This document shows, one piece after another, positions 19,576 to 28,372 of a DNA stretch of 37,785 bases. A program made the position numbers and the translations under genes. The notes beneath the pieces were generated by a model. It saw nothing but the letters and a program-made list of their open reading frames with translations. It searched no databases and was not told the DNA's origin. This DNA comes from Roseinatronobacter bogoriensis DSM 18756. GTDB taxonomy: Bacteria > Pseudomonadota > Alphaproteobacteria > Rhodobacterales > Rhodobacteraceae. The stretch lies in contig NZ_SORN01000017.1 in assembly GCF_004366635.1 (NCBI RefSeq), forward strand, positions 1-37,785, read 5' to 3'. Positions within the stretch are counted from its first letter, which is position 1. Each line of letters opens with the position of its first letter.

Positions 19576-20828
19576 TCGGACGTGTTCTTCGTGGGGCCAT
19601 CACCGGTATCAAATCCGAGCTGAAGCCGGGGAATTCCGGCTGGGAGCATGTTTCTGGCGTCGAAAGTGGATCGCGTGGATTATCCGGCGTCGGCATGAAA
19701 TCCAGATCGGGGACTCGTGTCTCGCCCGAAACGATCATGCAATTGTCGAGCGTATGGGCCTGCACGATGCGCACGTCGCAGTTGGTGTCGTCCCTGCCTG
19801 CCGCAATGTTCGAGAAAGGGGCCAATGACGGGCGGCGCGAGGTTGAAGATCCGCTGAATGAAATCCTGACCCAGAGACCCAATCGGGACCAGACCGCCCA
19901 AGAGTTCTGGGAGGGCGTTGTTGCCCAGATGTTGATCCGGGGCAATGGCCCGTCTGAAGTGTCGCGCATAAATGACCGTGTCGTGTCATTGCGGCCGTTG
20001 ATGAACGCAACGCCAGAGATCCGTGAGGGGCGGCTGAATCGCTGGGCGTTCATGGATCGCGGGCAAATGGAATACCTGCCGCCTGAGAAGGTGTTCAACA
20101 TACCGGGTTTCAGTGTCGGTGGGGGCCTTGGATTGTCTGTTGTCCGGCATGGCGTCCATAGTTTTGGCGCAGCACTGGCGGCGGATGAGACCAGCTCGAC
20201 TTTCTTTGCGAATGCGATGCAGCCCGGCGGGGTGATTGAGTATGAGGGCAGCGGGGCTCAAGCGCCGAATCCCGAGCAGTTGAGCGGCATCAAGGCACTG
20301 ATCGAAAAGTTCACAGGCTCTCGCAAGGCGGGCAAAGTTCTGATGCTTCCGCCGAATACGAAATACCGATCCGTGACCATGTCGCCGGAAGACGCGCAGC
20401 TTTTGGAAACAAGGAAGTTTTCAACTGAGGATATCTGCCGTTGGTTCGGCGTCCCGCCGATTATCATCGGCCACGCATCGCAGGGGCAGACGATGTGGGG
20501 CAGCGGGGTCGAGGCGATCATGCTGTCGTGGCTGACGTTGGGGATCAACCCGCTGTTGAAACGGATTGAGGCGCGCGTTCTTAAAGACCTGGTCCCGCCT
20601 GCGCGGCGGCGCAACTGGTATTACGAGTTTAACCGTGAAGCGATGTTGCAGATGGATAGCGGTAGGAAGGGTGACTTCATGGTGAAAATGGGCGCGTCGG
20701 GCACGATGACCGCGAATGAACGGCGCGCGCGTCTGAACCTGCCGCGCCATGAGGACCCGAATGCAGATGCGCTTTTGGCGCAAGTGGCGCTGGCGCCGTT
20801 GAAAGACCTTGGAGGGCATGACGAATGA
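19572..20828 (+). CDS. Portal protein (HK97 family)
   Basis: 418 aa. Forms the dodecameric ring at the unique capsid vertex. Family signs: VWACTMRTSQLVSSLPAAMF (about 61-80), ILTQRPN...TAQEFWEGVV (about 97-116), IKALIEKFTGSRKAGKVLML and STEDICRWFGVPPIIIGHAS (about 283-302), as in HK97 gp3. The first 55 residues are Gly/Ser-rich. Overlaps both neighbours by 4 nt, so head genes are translated as a chain. Confidence 0.94.
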   Translation: MIGRVLRGAITGIKSELKPGNSGWEHVSGVESGSRGLSGVGMKSRSGTRVSPETIMQLSSVWACTMRTSQLVSSLPAAMFEKGANDGRREVEDPLNEILTQRPNRDQTAQEFWEGVVAQMLIRGNGPSEVSRINDRVVSLRPLMNATPEIREGRLNRWAFMDRGQMEYLPPEKVFNIPGFSVGGGLGLSVVRHGVHSFGAALAADETSSTFFANAMQPGGVIEYEGSGAQAPNPEQLSGIKALIEKFTGSRKAGKVLMLPPNTKYRSVTMSPEDAQLLETRKFSTEDICRWFGVPPIIIGHASQGQTMWGSGVEAIMLSWLTLGINPLLKRIEARVLKDLVPPARRRNWYYEFNREAMLQMDSGRKGDFMVKMGASGTMTANERRARLNLPRHEDPNADALLAQVALAPLKDLGGHDE

Positions 20829-21667
20829 CAATCCGAAATCTACCTCAAGTCGATATCGGCGCGCGGCCTGCCGTTCGTTCTGATGTGTCGCAATCCGCAT
20901 TGATGCGTTGGTCGCCCGATGTGCGTGCGGCGCAGGAAGATGATGCGACAATCACGATTCTGGATGTGATCGGACATGATTTCTGGGATGAAGGGGTGAC
21001 TGCAAAGCGCATCAGTGGCGCGCTACGCCGTATTGGCGAGCAACCCGTTACGGTTGTCATCAACAGTCCAGGCGGTGACATGTTCGAAGGGCTGGCTATC
21101 TACAACATCCTTCGCGAGCATAAATCGCGGATCACCGTCAAGGTCGTGGGGATCGCTGCGAGTGCCGCCTCGGTCATTGCGATGGCGGGCGATGAAATAC
21201 AGATCTCACGCGCTGGCTTTTTGATGATCCACAACGCGTGGGTGATCGCTGGCGGCAACCGTCACGATATGCGCGAGGTTTCGGACTGGCTTGAGCCTTT
21301 TGATGAGGCGATGGCGGGGGTCTATGCCGCAAGAAGCGGTCTGGACCAGAAAGACATCGCCGCGATGATGGATGCGGAAACCTATCTGAATGGCCAGCAG
21401 GCGATCGACAAGGGGCTGGCAGATAGTCTGCTGTCGCGCGACGATGTCACTGTCGCGCCTGATGATGCACAGGCCCTCAGCCTTCGGGCCGAGCGGCGCA
21501 TGGATATTCTCGCCCGACGCGCTGGTGTGTCACGTGAAGACACGCGCGCATTGATGGCTGATCTGAAATCCGGGGGCAAGCGTGGCGCTGCCCCAACCGG
21601 CGAGCCTGGTGCCGCCGATCTCGCTGCCCAGCTGAGAGAGCTGCGCGGTTTGTTTCAACCCACATAA
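20825..21667 (+). CDS. ClpP-like prohead maturation protease
   Basis: 280 aa. ClpP/S14 fold: VTVVINSPGGDMFEGLAIYN (about 75-94), catalytic Ser in GIAASAASVIAMAGDEI (about 109-125), catalytic His in FLMIHNAW (about 131-138), and the Asp expected around residues 180-195 (YLNGQQAIDKGLADSL). It would cut the scaffold domain from capsid subunits during maturation. The C-terminal 70 residues are an acidic, flexible tail. Confidence 0.93.
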   Translation: MTIRNLPQVDIGARPAVRSDVSQSALMRWSPDVRAAQEDDATITILDVIGHDFWDEGVTAKRISGALRRIGEQPVTVVINSPGGDMFEGLAIYNILREHKSRITVKVVGIAASAASVIAMAGDEIQISRAGFLMIHNAWVIAGGNRHDMREVSDWLEPFDEAMAGVYAARSGLDQKDIAAMMDAETYLNGQQAIDKGLADSLLSRDDVTVAPDDAQALSLRAERRMDILARRAGVSREDTRALMADLKSGGKRGAAPTGEPGAADLAAQLRELRGLFQPT

Positions 21668-21681
21668 AGGGGAACCTTACA

Positions 21682-22992
21682 ATGAAGATGATGAAGTCAA
21701 CCGCCGCACTGGCGGCAATGATGGCGGCTGCGCCGCCTTCTGTGATAGTCATGCCGCGTGCGGATGCCGAAGGCGACACGGCCAAACTGCTGGCCGAAAT
21801 CAAGGCGCTGGCAACACAGACGCGTGAAGAGTTGTTTCCAAAAGCTGAAGACGCGCTGAAGGAAGCAAAGCAGGCCGGAACACTGAGCGCCGAGCTGAAG
21901 GCGTCGATCGACGAGTTACTTCCGAAATTCAATGCGGCCAGTGCGGCGCAATCGAAGCTGGAAGGCAAGCTGGAAGCGCTGGAGAGCCGCACGCTGGATG
22001 TCGAGCAGCTGGCGGCGCAAGGTGGCGGCGCAGGCCGGAACGGAGCAGTCAGTGCAGGGCGTGAGGTCGCGCAGAGTGACGATCTTAAAGCCTATGTCGC
22101 GGCTGGCCGCCCCGGCGCTTTTGAAACCTCGATCAAGGCGCAAATCACCACCGTTGGCGGGTCGGGCGGCGGACTGATCTGGTCTGATCGTGAGGCAGAG
22201 CCTGTGCGCATGGCACGGCGCACGCTGTTGATCCGCAGCCTGTTGAATGTCGTGCCCACCGGCCAGACGGGGTCTGTCGAATATACACGCCAGACAACCC
22301 GCACGAATGCTGCGGCCCCGACGGCAGAAGGCGCAGCAGCCCCTGCATCGACCTATGGCTGGACCAAGGCGGAAACGATCATCCGCAAGATCAACCATGT
22401 GACACATGTCACGGAAGAGGCCTTGTCAGATGCGGCGATGCTGGAAGGGGAAATCAACGGCGAACTGGCTTATGGCCTTGATCTGGTGGAAGAGCAGCAG
22501 ATCCTGACGGGCAATGGTTCGGGGCAGAACCTGTCCGGCCTGATTACCAATGCAACCGCATTCGCTGCAGCATCCGGTCTGCCCAATGCACAGCGTATCG
22601 ACCGGCTGCGTCTGGCGATCCTGCAGGTGACGTTGAATGACTATGCAGCGGATGGCATCGTTCTGAACCCGACTGACTGGGCGGCGATTGAATTGCTGAA
22701 GGACGCTGAAAACCGTTACCTGTTCGGGGTTCCAGCCAATCCCGGCCAGCCTGCGCTGTGGCGTTTGCCGGTGGTGGAATCGAACAGCATGACAGCGAAT
22801 GAATGGCTGGTTGGTTCGATGCGTATGGCGGCCACGCTTTATGACCGTCAGGAAAACACCCTGCGCATCTCAAGCGAGCATGGCGACAACTTTGTCGAAG
22901 GCATGCTGACGATGAAGGGCACCAAGCGCGTGGCTCTGGCAGTCAAGCGCCCGCCCTCGCTGGTCACAGGCAACTTCACCTTCGGCGGCTGA
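21682..22992 (+). CDS. Major capsid protein (HK97 fold)
   Basis: 436 aa with AAAGGGG before ATG 21682. Residues about 33-115 are a coiled-coil delta (scaffolding) domain (TAKLLAEIKALATQTREELF...), probably removed by the upstream protease near residues 115-125. The rest has HK97 gp5 landmarks: SLLNVVPTGQTGSVEYTRQT, then EEALSDAAMLEGEINGELAY and QILTGNGSGQNLSGLITNAT, an A-domain with ADGIVLNPTDWAAIELLKDA and the end MLTMKGTKRVALAVKRP. The first 25 residues are unusually hydrophobic and signal-like; since they precede the cleaved domain they should not affect the shell. Confidence 0.95.
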   Translation: MKMMKSTAALAAMMAAAPPSVIVMPRADAEGDTAKLLAEIKALATQTREELFPKAEDALKEAKQAGTLSAELKASIDELLPKFNAASAAQSKLEGKLEALESRTLDVEQLAAQGGGAGRNGAVSAGREVAQSDDLKAYVAAGRPGAFETSIKAQITTVGGSGGGLIWSDREAEPVRMARRTLLIRSLLNVVPTGQTGSVEYTRQTTRTNAAAPTAEGAAAPASTYGWTKAETIIRKINHVTHVTEEALSDAAMLEGEINGELAYGLDLVEEQQILTGNGSGQNLSGLITNATAFAAASGLPNAQRIDRLRLAILQVTLNDYAADGIVLNPTDWAAIELLKDAENRYLFGVPANPGQPALWRLPVVESNSMTANEWLVGSMRMAATLYDRQENTLRISSEHGDNFVEGMLTMKGTKRVALAVKRPPSLVTGNFTFGG

Positions 22993-23010
22993 TCGTCGGG
23001 GTAACATCAC

Positions 23011-23032
23011 ACCGGGGGCCGCGCGCCCCCGG
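23011..23032 (+). terminator. Hairpin after the capsid gene
   Basis: CCGGGGGC (23012-23019), loop CGCGC, GCCCCCGG (23025-23032). There is no T-run, so it is more likely an mRNA-stabilising or partially terminating hairpin that lets capsid be made in excess of the downstream tail genes. Confidence 0.55.
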
Positions 23033-23052
23033 CAATCTGAAAGGTTGAAACT

Positions 23053-23442
23053 ATGCTATTCAGAATGATCCGCACACAGACAGGTGAGCGCGGGACTTAC
23101 CGTTCGGGCGTTGCGTATGATGCAGGCAAGGACGCTGTGGTCCTTAAGGAGGTCAAGGCCTTCATCGCAGCGGGTTTTGCCGAAGAGGTGACGGCAGAGC
23201 AGCTTAAAAAAGAAAAAACTGTTGCGGAGAAGTTGTCAGCAGCATCTTTGCGGCCATCGAAATCAGCCAAGGGGACGGAGGCCATTCGTGCGGCCAAAGA
23301 TGCCGAAGCGCAAGCGCTGGCCGATGCTGAAGCCGCGCGTGCAGCCGAGGCGGTCGCGAAGGAAGAGGTTGAAACGCTGAAGGCGAAGATTGCGGAGCTT
23401 GAAGCAGCGGTTGCGGCCAAAGGCGCGGCAGGGCAGGAATGA
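23053..23442 (+). CDS. Head-module protein with coiled-coil tail
   Basis: 129 aa. The N-terminal 50 residues (IRTQTGERGTYRSGVAYDAG, then VKAFIAAGFAEEV) look like a small beta-rich fold seen in phage proteins just after the capsid gene. The C-terminal half is Ala/Glu/Lys-rich coiled coil (about 70-125). May be a decoration or head-completion protein; no family firmly assigned. Overlaps the next gene by 4 nt. Confidence 0.6.
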   Translation: MLFRMIRTQTGERGTYRSGVAYDAGKDAVVLKEVKAFIAAGFAEEVTAEQLKKEKTVAEKLSAASLRPSKSAKGTEAIRAAKDAEAQALADAEAARAAEAVAKEEVETLKAKIAELEAAVAAKGAAGQE

Positions 23443-23948
23443 CCCCGATCCGCGTCACGCCCCCGGCCGGGCCAGTTGTCCCTCTGCCTGATCTGAAGGC
23501 GCATCTGCGCGTTGTGGGCAATCATGATGATGTGCATATCGCGGCGCTGGAGGCGGCTGCGGTTGCGCATCTGGATGGCTGGCGCGGGGCGTTGGGCCGG
23601 TGCATTCTGGAGCAGGCGTGGCAGGTCAGCTATCCCGGCGCGGGGGTGTGGCGTTTGCCTTTCCCGGATGTGACGGCCGTCACGGCTGTCGATGGTGCAG
23701 GCGATCCGGTTGACGCGGCTCTCAGCCATGATGCGTTGGGGTCGCGGGTCGAGATTGGCGAGGCGGCAGTGGTCACGCTGACAGCGGCGCTGCCTGATGA
23801 TGCGTTGCCTGCGATAGATGTCGCAATTAAGTTGCTGGTGCAGCACTGGTATGACAACGGCACAGCTGTTGTTACCGGGACTATCGCGACTGAGCTGCCA
23901 CTCGCGTTCAGCGCTCTGATTGGCCCGTTGCGGTGGATCAGGGTGTAA
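23439..23948 (+). CDS. Head-tail connector (gp6-like adaptor)
   Basis: 169 aa. LPDLKAHLRVVGNHDDVHIA followed by ALEAAAVAHLDGWRG (about 20-55) and AIDVAIKLLVQHWYDNGTAV (about 126-146) are the typical helices of the HK97 gp6/SPP1 gp15 connector family. It forms the ring below the portal. Position after the capsid fits. Confidence 0.85.
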   Translation: MTPIRVTPPAGPVVPLPDLKAHLRVVGNHDDVHIAALEAAAVAHLDGWRGALGRCILEQAWQVSYPGAGVWRLPFPDVTAVTAVDGAGDPVDAALSHDALGSRVEIGEAAVVTLTAALPDDALPAIDVAIKLLVQHWYDNGTAVVTGTIATELPLAFSALIGPLRWIRV

Positions 23949-23951
23949 GCG

Positions 23952-24296
23952 ATGAACCTAGACAGGCCCGTCCAGTTTCGTCGTGCGCAGCTGATCGATG
24001 ATGGCTTGAGCACGCGCTGGACATGGAATGACGCGGATCCCGCTGCTGACAATCACGGGCCGGTGCATTTTGCCGCCAAGCGCGACCTGTCGGATGGGGA
24101 GCGCTGGCGCGCGGGCGAGGAGCAGGCGCATGTTACGACGCGCTTCACGCTGCGCTGGTCGCCTTTTGTGGATGGCATCACCCCGAAGGACCGATTGGTC
24201 TGCGACGGGGTCACATATGAAATTACAGGCAAGAAGGACGGCGCAGGGCGCAGGCGGTCGATCGAGTTCACCTGTGCGGCGCGGAATGATCAATGA
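23952..24296 (+). CDS. Head-tail joining (head closure) protein
   Basis: 114 aa. VQFRRAQLIDDGLSTRWTWN and the end part, ITPKDRLVCDGVTYEITGKK followed by RRRSIEFTC, are the beta-barrel pattern of phage head-tail adaptors (SPP1 gp16/HK97 gp7-like). It would close the connector after packaging. Overlaps the next gene by 4 nt. Confidence 0.82.
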   Translation: MNLDRPVQFRRAQLIDDGLSTRWTWNDADPAADNHGPVHFAAKRDLSDGERWRAGEEQAHVTTRFTLRWSPFVDGITPKDRLVCDGVTYEITGKKDGAGRRRSIEFTCAARNDQ

Positions 24297-24760
24297 GCGT
24301 CACGGTGAAGCTGGAAGGGTTCAAGGATCTGGAAAAGGAGCTGGCCAAGCTGGCGAACCATACCCAGCGCAGGGCATCTGCGCGGCGCGCGCTCAGGAAG
24401 GCGGCGGAGCCGATGGTGGGCGTGGCGCAGGGGCTTGCCCCGCGCGGGGATACGAACACGCTGGCCCCTTCGATCAGTATTGGCACGCGCCTGTCAAAAC
24501 GGCAGGCATCGCTGCACCGGCGCATGTTTCGGGGCAGCCGTTCGGCAGTCGAAATGTTCCTGGGCGCGGGCCCGTTTTCCAGCGCGTGGAATCAGGAATT
24601 CGGCAACCGCAACCATACGGCACAGCCCTATCTGCGGCCCGCGTGGGATCAGGAAAAGGGGCCCATGCTGGAGCGGCTGAAGGCGGAGCTATGGGCAGAT
24701 ATTCAGAAGGCCGTTGCGCGCGCGGAACGGCGCGCGGCGCGGCTGGCGGCGAAGGGGTAG
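24293..24760 (+). CDS. HK97 gp10-like tail completion protein
   Basis: 155 aa. VKLEGFKDLEKELAKLANHT at the start, then ALRKAAEPMVGVAQGLAPRG, and the end YLRPAWDQEKGPMLERLKAE place it in the HK97 gp10 family, which acts in neck/tail joining. Overlaps the previous gene by 4 nt. Confidence 0.88.
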   Translation: MSVTVKLEGFKDLEKELAKLANHTQRRASARRALRKAAEPMVGVAQGLAPRGDTNTLAPSISIGTRLSKRQASLHRRMFRGSRSAVEMFLGAGPFSSAWNQEFGNRNHTAQPYLRPAWDQEKGPMLERLKAELWADIQKAVARAERRAARLAAKG

Positions 24761-24763
24761 GAA

Positions 24764-24940
24764 ATGGCAGAAATGACGGTGAAGCTTCAACTCAAGATCC
24801 AAGACCTGGACTCATTCAAGCGGCTGGTTTCGGCTTTGGGCGGATGGGCTGAAGAGGCCCAGCAGCGCGGATCTTTGACCCCTGCTGAAGCCGAGCTGTT
24901 CAGCGCAGCGGTTGAGTTGGAAGACACGGCGAAAGGCTGA
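24764..24940 (+). CDS. Small tail-module protein (58 aa)
   Basis: Begins MAEMTVKLQLKIQDLDSFKR and ends ...SAAVELEDTAKG. AAGGGG lies upstream of ATG 24764, and the gene fits exactly into the gap between its neighbours with 3-nt spacers on each side. Mixed helix/strand; acidic. No family recognised. Confidence 0.7.
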   Translation: MAEMTVKLQLKIQDLDSFKRLVSALGGWAEEAQQRGSLTPAEAELFSAAVELEDTAKG

Positions 24941-24943
24941 CGC

Positions 24944-25333
24944 ATGGAAGAAGCCCTGCGCGCTGTCCTGCTGGCCTCCGGCGGGGTGATTTCGCTGGTT
25001 CCTGCCGCCCGCATAAACTGGGGCGAGCATCCGCAAGGCACCGGCAGCCCTTACATCACCATGATGGTGGTCGGGGATAACGAGGGCCTGACGATGAAGG
25101 GCCCTGACGGCCTGTCGCAGGGCCGCGTGCAGATTGATTGTTATGCGCCAACAGCATTGCTGGCAAAGCAGGTTTCCCGCGCCGTGCGGGCCGTGTTGCA
25201 CGGCCATCGCGGCGGCGGGTTTCGTTTGGTGAGCCATGTTGCCACCAGAGACAGCCGCGAAGGCGGCACGAATGAGGCTGAACGGTTGCACCGTGTCAGT
25301 CTGGACTTCACAACATCATGGAGAGCAACATGA
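24944..25333 (+). CDS. Tail terminator-like protein (DUF3168)
   Basis: 129 aa. EEALRAVLLASGGVISLVPA, then GSPYITMMVVGDN, GRVQIDCYAPTALLAKQVSR and RLHRVSLDFTTSWRA match DUF3168, whose members cap the tail tube (lambda gpU-like). Its position before the tail tube gene is as expected. Stop overlaps the next start as ATGA. Confidence 0.85.
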   Translation: MEEALRAVLLASGGVISLVPAARINWGEHPQGTGSPYITMMVVGDNEGLTMKGPDGLSQGRVQIDCYAPTALLAKQVSRAVRAVLHGHRGGGFRLVSHVATRDSREGGTNEAERLHRVSLDFTTSWRAT

Positions 25334-25770
25334 CTGAGACAAACGCCGATATCGGCTATAACGGATCCTTCGGAATCGAGGGCGAGACCTCCGGAGTCTA
25401 TGTGGACTTGGCGGAAGTCAAAGCCATCACACCGCCCGGCTTTTCAAGGGAAAAGCAGGACGCAACTCACCTGAAGAGCCCCGACTCTTACAAAGAATAT
25501 GTGATGGCGCTATTCGATACCGATGACGCATCGATCACGCTGAACTTTACGCCCCAGAATTTGCCCGCGCTATGGGCTGCCTTCCATGCGCCGCAAGGTG
25601 GGAAGTATCAGATCACATTCCCAGATGGGCAACAAATGCGCTTTACGGGCGCTTTCACAGGAATGTCTTTGCCTGAAATGACGCCGGAAGGCGTTATGGA
25701 ATCGAGCGGGACGATCACGCGTACGACTGGAAAGCCGACGCTGCACCCTGCGCCGGTTTCGGGGGGCTGA
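25330..25770 (+). CDS. Major tail tube protein
   Basis: 146 aa from ATG 25330 (MTETNADIGYNGSFGIEGET), preferred over 25318 because of the 4-nt overlap and GGAGAG. Beta-rich with EVKAITPPGFSREKQDATHL and SSGTITRTTGKPTL, features of lambda gpV/HK97-type tube proteins. Its hexamers stack around the tape measure. Confidence 0.85.
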   Translation: MTETNADIGYNGSFGIEGETSGVYVDLAEVKAITPPGFSREKQDATHLKSPDSYKEYVMALFDTDDASITLNFTPQNLPALWAAFHAPQGGKYQITFPDGQQMRFTGAFTGMSLPEMTPEGVMESSGTITRTTGKPTLHPAPVSGG

Positions 25771-25773
25771 TGA

Positions 25774-26148
25774 ATGGCTGATCCACGCGGCGCATTGAGG
25801 GTCACGGCGGCCGGGCAGGACTACACGCTCTGGCTGGGCATGTCCGGGCTTGCCGAATTGCAGGCGAGGCACGGGCAGGACGTGCTGCAGAAGCTGGACC
25901 CGCCCGAGGGGGCGGGGGAGGCTTGGGTGCCGGATCTGAATATCGTCCTCGATCTGCTTCTGGCATCCCTGCAGCGGCACCATGCTGACGCTGACCGATT
26001 CACGGCAGACGAAATTTTTGCCGAGAATGAGGGCGTTGTGCTGCAGCTGCTGGCAGCGGCTTTCCCGGAGCAAGAGCCAGCGCCGGGAAACGCGAGAGCG
26101 CCGAAGCGCGCGGCGGGAAACGGACGCAGGCCGAAGCGGGCGGCCTGA
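25774..26148 (+). CDS. Tail assembly chaperone, unshifted product (gpG-like)
   Basis: 124 aa, GTA/TAC-type chaperone. LRVTAAGQDYTLWLGMSGLA followed by ELQARHGQDV, then NIVLDLLLASLQRHH, is shared with gene-transfer-agent chaperones. The last ~20 residues are a repetitive Arg/Ala/Pro/Lys tail that results from a 30-bp tandem duplication (26085-26144). It coats the tape measure protein during tail assembly. The ribosome may slip at either of two GGGAAAC sites to make the longer product. Confidence 0.85.
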   Translation: MADPRGALRVTAAGQDYTLWLGMSGLAELQARHGQDVLQKLDPPEGAGEAWVPDLNIVLDLLLASLQRHHADADRFTADEIFAENEGVVLQLLAAAFPEQEPAPGNARAPKRAAGNGRRPKRAA

Positions 26149-26435
26149 AGCTTGGCGACCTGCTGAAAGACTACATCGCGGCGGGGTTCGACCCGGCGCG
26201 GTTCTGGGAACTGACCCCGCGTCTGTATGTGCTGGAAATGGATGGCGCAGCCGATCGGGCACGCAATGATCGGGCGCGCATGTGGCTTTCGGCCTGGCTG
26301 ATACGGCACCAGAAGCCGCCAACATTCGAGCAATTTGTTGACCCGCCCAAGCGGCAAGAGCGGCAGTCGCCGGACGTCATGAACGCGATGCTGTCTGCGC
26401 TTGCAGCGGCATGGGGCGCAGAAAAGGTGCATTGA
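25774..26435 (+). CDS. Tail assembly chaperone, -1 frameshift product (gpGT-like)
   Basis: The same start, then a -1 shift at GGGAAAC (26085-26091 or 26115-26121), giving 220 aa. The shifted frame is open from before 26085 to the stop at 26435 and encodes a coherent T-like domain: LKLGDLLKDYIAAGFDPARF, then WELTPRLYVLEMDGAADRAR and a helical end. There is no independent start with an SD for this part, and the stop overlaps the tape measure ATG by one base. Gene order tube, chaperone, shifted chaperone, tape measure is that of lambda/HK97. Confidence 0.85.
26085..26144 (+). repeat. 30-bp tandem repeat with two slippery heptamers
   Basis: Units 26085-26114 and 26115-26144 match at about 23 of 30 positions. 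Each begins with GGGAAAC, read G GGA AAC in the zero frame, the XXXYYYZ form of a -1 slippery site. Confidence 0.88.
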
Positions 26436-28372
26436 TGGCAGGATCGGTGATCGGCGCGCTGCGCGTGAATCTGGGTCTGGATTCCGCGCAATTTGTCAGG
26501 GGCGCGAAACAGGCTGAAAGCACAACCAAGCGGATCGGGCGCTCGATGCAGAAGATCGGTGCCGCCGTTTCCATTGCCAGCACGGGTATTGCTTTGGCGG
26601 TGCGCGGTCAGTTGAACCTTGCCGATGAGGCCGGGAAGGCCGCGCAGACATTGGGTCTGCCGGTCGAGCAACTGACCCGTTACCGGCATGCGGCGGCATT
26701 GTCCAATGTCTCGACCTCGACCCTTGAGGGCGCGTTCCAGCGGCTATCGCGCAACATGGTTGACAATGCGGATGACTTCGAGGCGCTTGGCATTTCAGTG
26801 CGCGATGCGAATGGTGATATGCGCAGCGCTGATCATGTCATGGCCGACCTTGCTGATGTGATGGCAGCTATGCCGGACGGGGCAGAGAAAACCGCGCTTG
26901 CAATGGAGCTGATGGGCCGGTCGGGCGCTGACCTGATCCCGATGCTGAATGGCGGGCGCGATGCGCTGCAGGAGATGCTGGATGAGGCAGACAAGCTGGG
27001 CCTGACGATCAGTGCTGAGACCGCAGAAGCCGCGGCGCAATTCAACGACAATCTTACGCGGCTGACGGGCACCATGCGCGGCTGGGTGACGATAATCACG
27101 GCAGAACTCGCGCCCGTGCTTGCCCGCATAAGTGATGCCGTGGTGGCAGCATCTGAGCAGTTTCAGGGCATGTCGCCGGTGATGCGCCGCGTTGCGGCAG
27201 CCGTGGCGGGCATCATCGTTGTCGCGGGCCCCCTGATCCTTGGGCTGGGCACATTGCTGGTTATGGGCAAGGCTGTCATCGCCCCTTTCGCGGGGTTGGC
27301 GGGGCTTTTGGGGGGTGCGTTCAAGGTCGCGGTGGCGGGGGCGGCTGCGGTTGTCGCCACGCTGGGCTGGCCCCTGACGCTTGCCGCCCTGGCGGTTGCC
27401 GGGATTACGGCAGCGGTGATCAAGTTCTGGCCTGAGATCAAGGCCGCGACAGCGGCGCTGGTCGAGTGGGTGCGCGACGGGTTGCAGGCGGCGCAGGAAT
27501 GGCTGGGCAAGGCTGGCGAGGCGGTCGGGCGTTTCACCGATGACATGCTTGACCTTGGCAATCGCGGCGTCGAGTTCGTGAAACAGAAATTTCAGGAACT
27601 AATGTCTTTCCTGAGCAACCTTGGCTCTCAAATGGCCGGCGTTGGGCGCGATATGCTGGACGGATTGGTGCAGGGGCTTGAGGATCGATTCCCGCGCGCG
27701 TCTGCGGCCATGCGGCGGCTGGGGGGGCTTTTGCAGCGCGAAACCCGCGCCGCTGTTGAAAGCAACTCGCCTTCGCGCGCCTTTGCCCGAATAGGTCATG
27801 ATATTGTCGAAGGTCTTGTGGTGGGCATCGAGGAGCGCGACCACGTTGCCACAGCGGCGATGGCGCGCGTGACAGACCAGCTTCAGGATCAGGTTGGCGG
27901 CGCGGCCAGCAGCATGAGCGGCATGTTCGAAAATGCCTTTACCGGGATCGTCACGGGCAGCCAGACCGCAAGAGAGGCCATCGGCAGGCTGTTGCAGGAT
28001 CTGGCCCGCATGATGGCGCAGCGCGCATTTCAGGCGCTGTTCGGCGGCATTTTTGGCGGCGGCGGCGGTGGCTTCCTTGGTGGGCTGTTCGGCGGGTTCC
28101 GCGCGGATGGCGGGCCAGTATCAGCAGGCCGCACCTACATGGTGGGCGAGCGCGGGCCGGAACTGTTCACGCCGGGGGCATCTGGGCAGATCACCAGCAA
28201 TGAGGCGCTGCGCGGCGCGGGTGAGCCTGTGCAGGTCGTGGTCCGCGTTCTGCCATCGGGTGAGTTTGATGCCCGCGTTGAAAACACGGCGCGCGCTGTC
28301 GTGCGGGTTGAGACGCCGGGCATGATTGGCGGGGCCTTCAAGCGCGCACGCGAGCAGCGGGGGTTTGAGTGA
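26435..28372 (+). CDS. Tail tape measure protein
   Basis: 645 aa. N-terminal helical region (RVNLGLDSAQFVRGAKQAES, typical of short tape measures), a long coiled-coil section, hydrophobic segments about 250-330 (AAVAGIIVVAGPLILGLGTL and two more), and a Gly-rich C-terminus (GGIFGGGGGGFLGGLFGGFR) followed by AGRTYMVGERGPELFTP, a common TMP ending. At roughly 0.15 nm per residue the tail would be about 95-100 nm. ATG 26435 overlaps the previous stop. Confidence 0.93.
   Translation: MAGSVIGALRVNLGLDSAQFVRGAKQAESTTKRIGRSMQKIGAAVSIASTGIALAVRGQLNLADEAGKAAQTLGLPVEQLTRYRHAAALSNVSTSTLEGAFQRLSRNMVDNADDFEALGISVRDANGDMRSADHVMADLADVMAAMPDGAEKTALAMELMGRSGADLIPMLNGGRDALQEMLDEADKLGLTISAETAEAAAQFNDNLTRLTGTMRGWVTIITAELAPVLARISDAVVAASEQFQGMSPVMRRVAAAVAGIIVVAGPLILGLGTLLVMGKAVIAPFAGLAGLLGGAFKVAVAGAAAVVATLGWPLTLAALAVAGITAAVIKFWPEIKAATAALVEWVRDGLQAAQEWLGKAGEAVGRFTDDMLDLGNRGVEFVKQKFQELMSFLSNLGSQMAGVGRDMLDGLVQGLEDRFPRASAAMRRLGGLLQRETRAAVESNSPSRAFARIGHDIVEGLVVGIEERDHVATAAMARVTDQLQDQVGGAASSMSGMFENAFTGIVTGSQTAREAIGRLLQDLARMMAQRAFQALFGGIFGGGGGGFLGGLFGGFRADGGPVSAGRTYMVGERGPELFTPGASGQITSNEALRGAGEPVQVVVRVLPSGEFDARVENTARAVVRVETPGMIGGAFKRAREQRGFE

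Noticed and set aside
25774..26435. Disrupted (frameshifted) tail gene
   Set aside because: The shift lies at canonical GGGAAAC slippery sites in the exact place of the lambda G-GT type programmed frameshift, so it is functional rather than a lesion.
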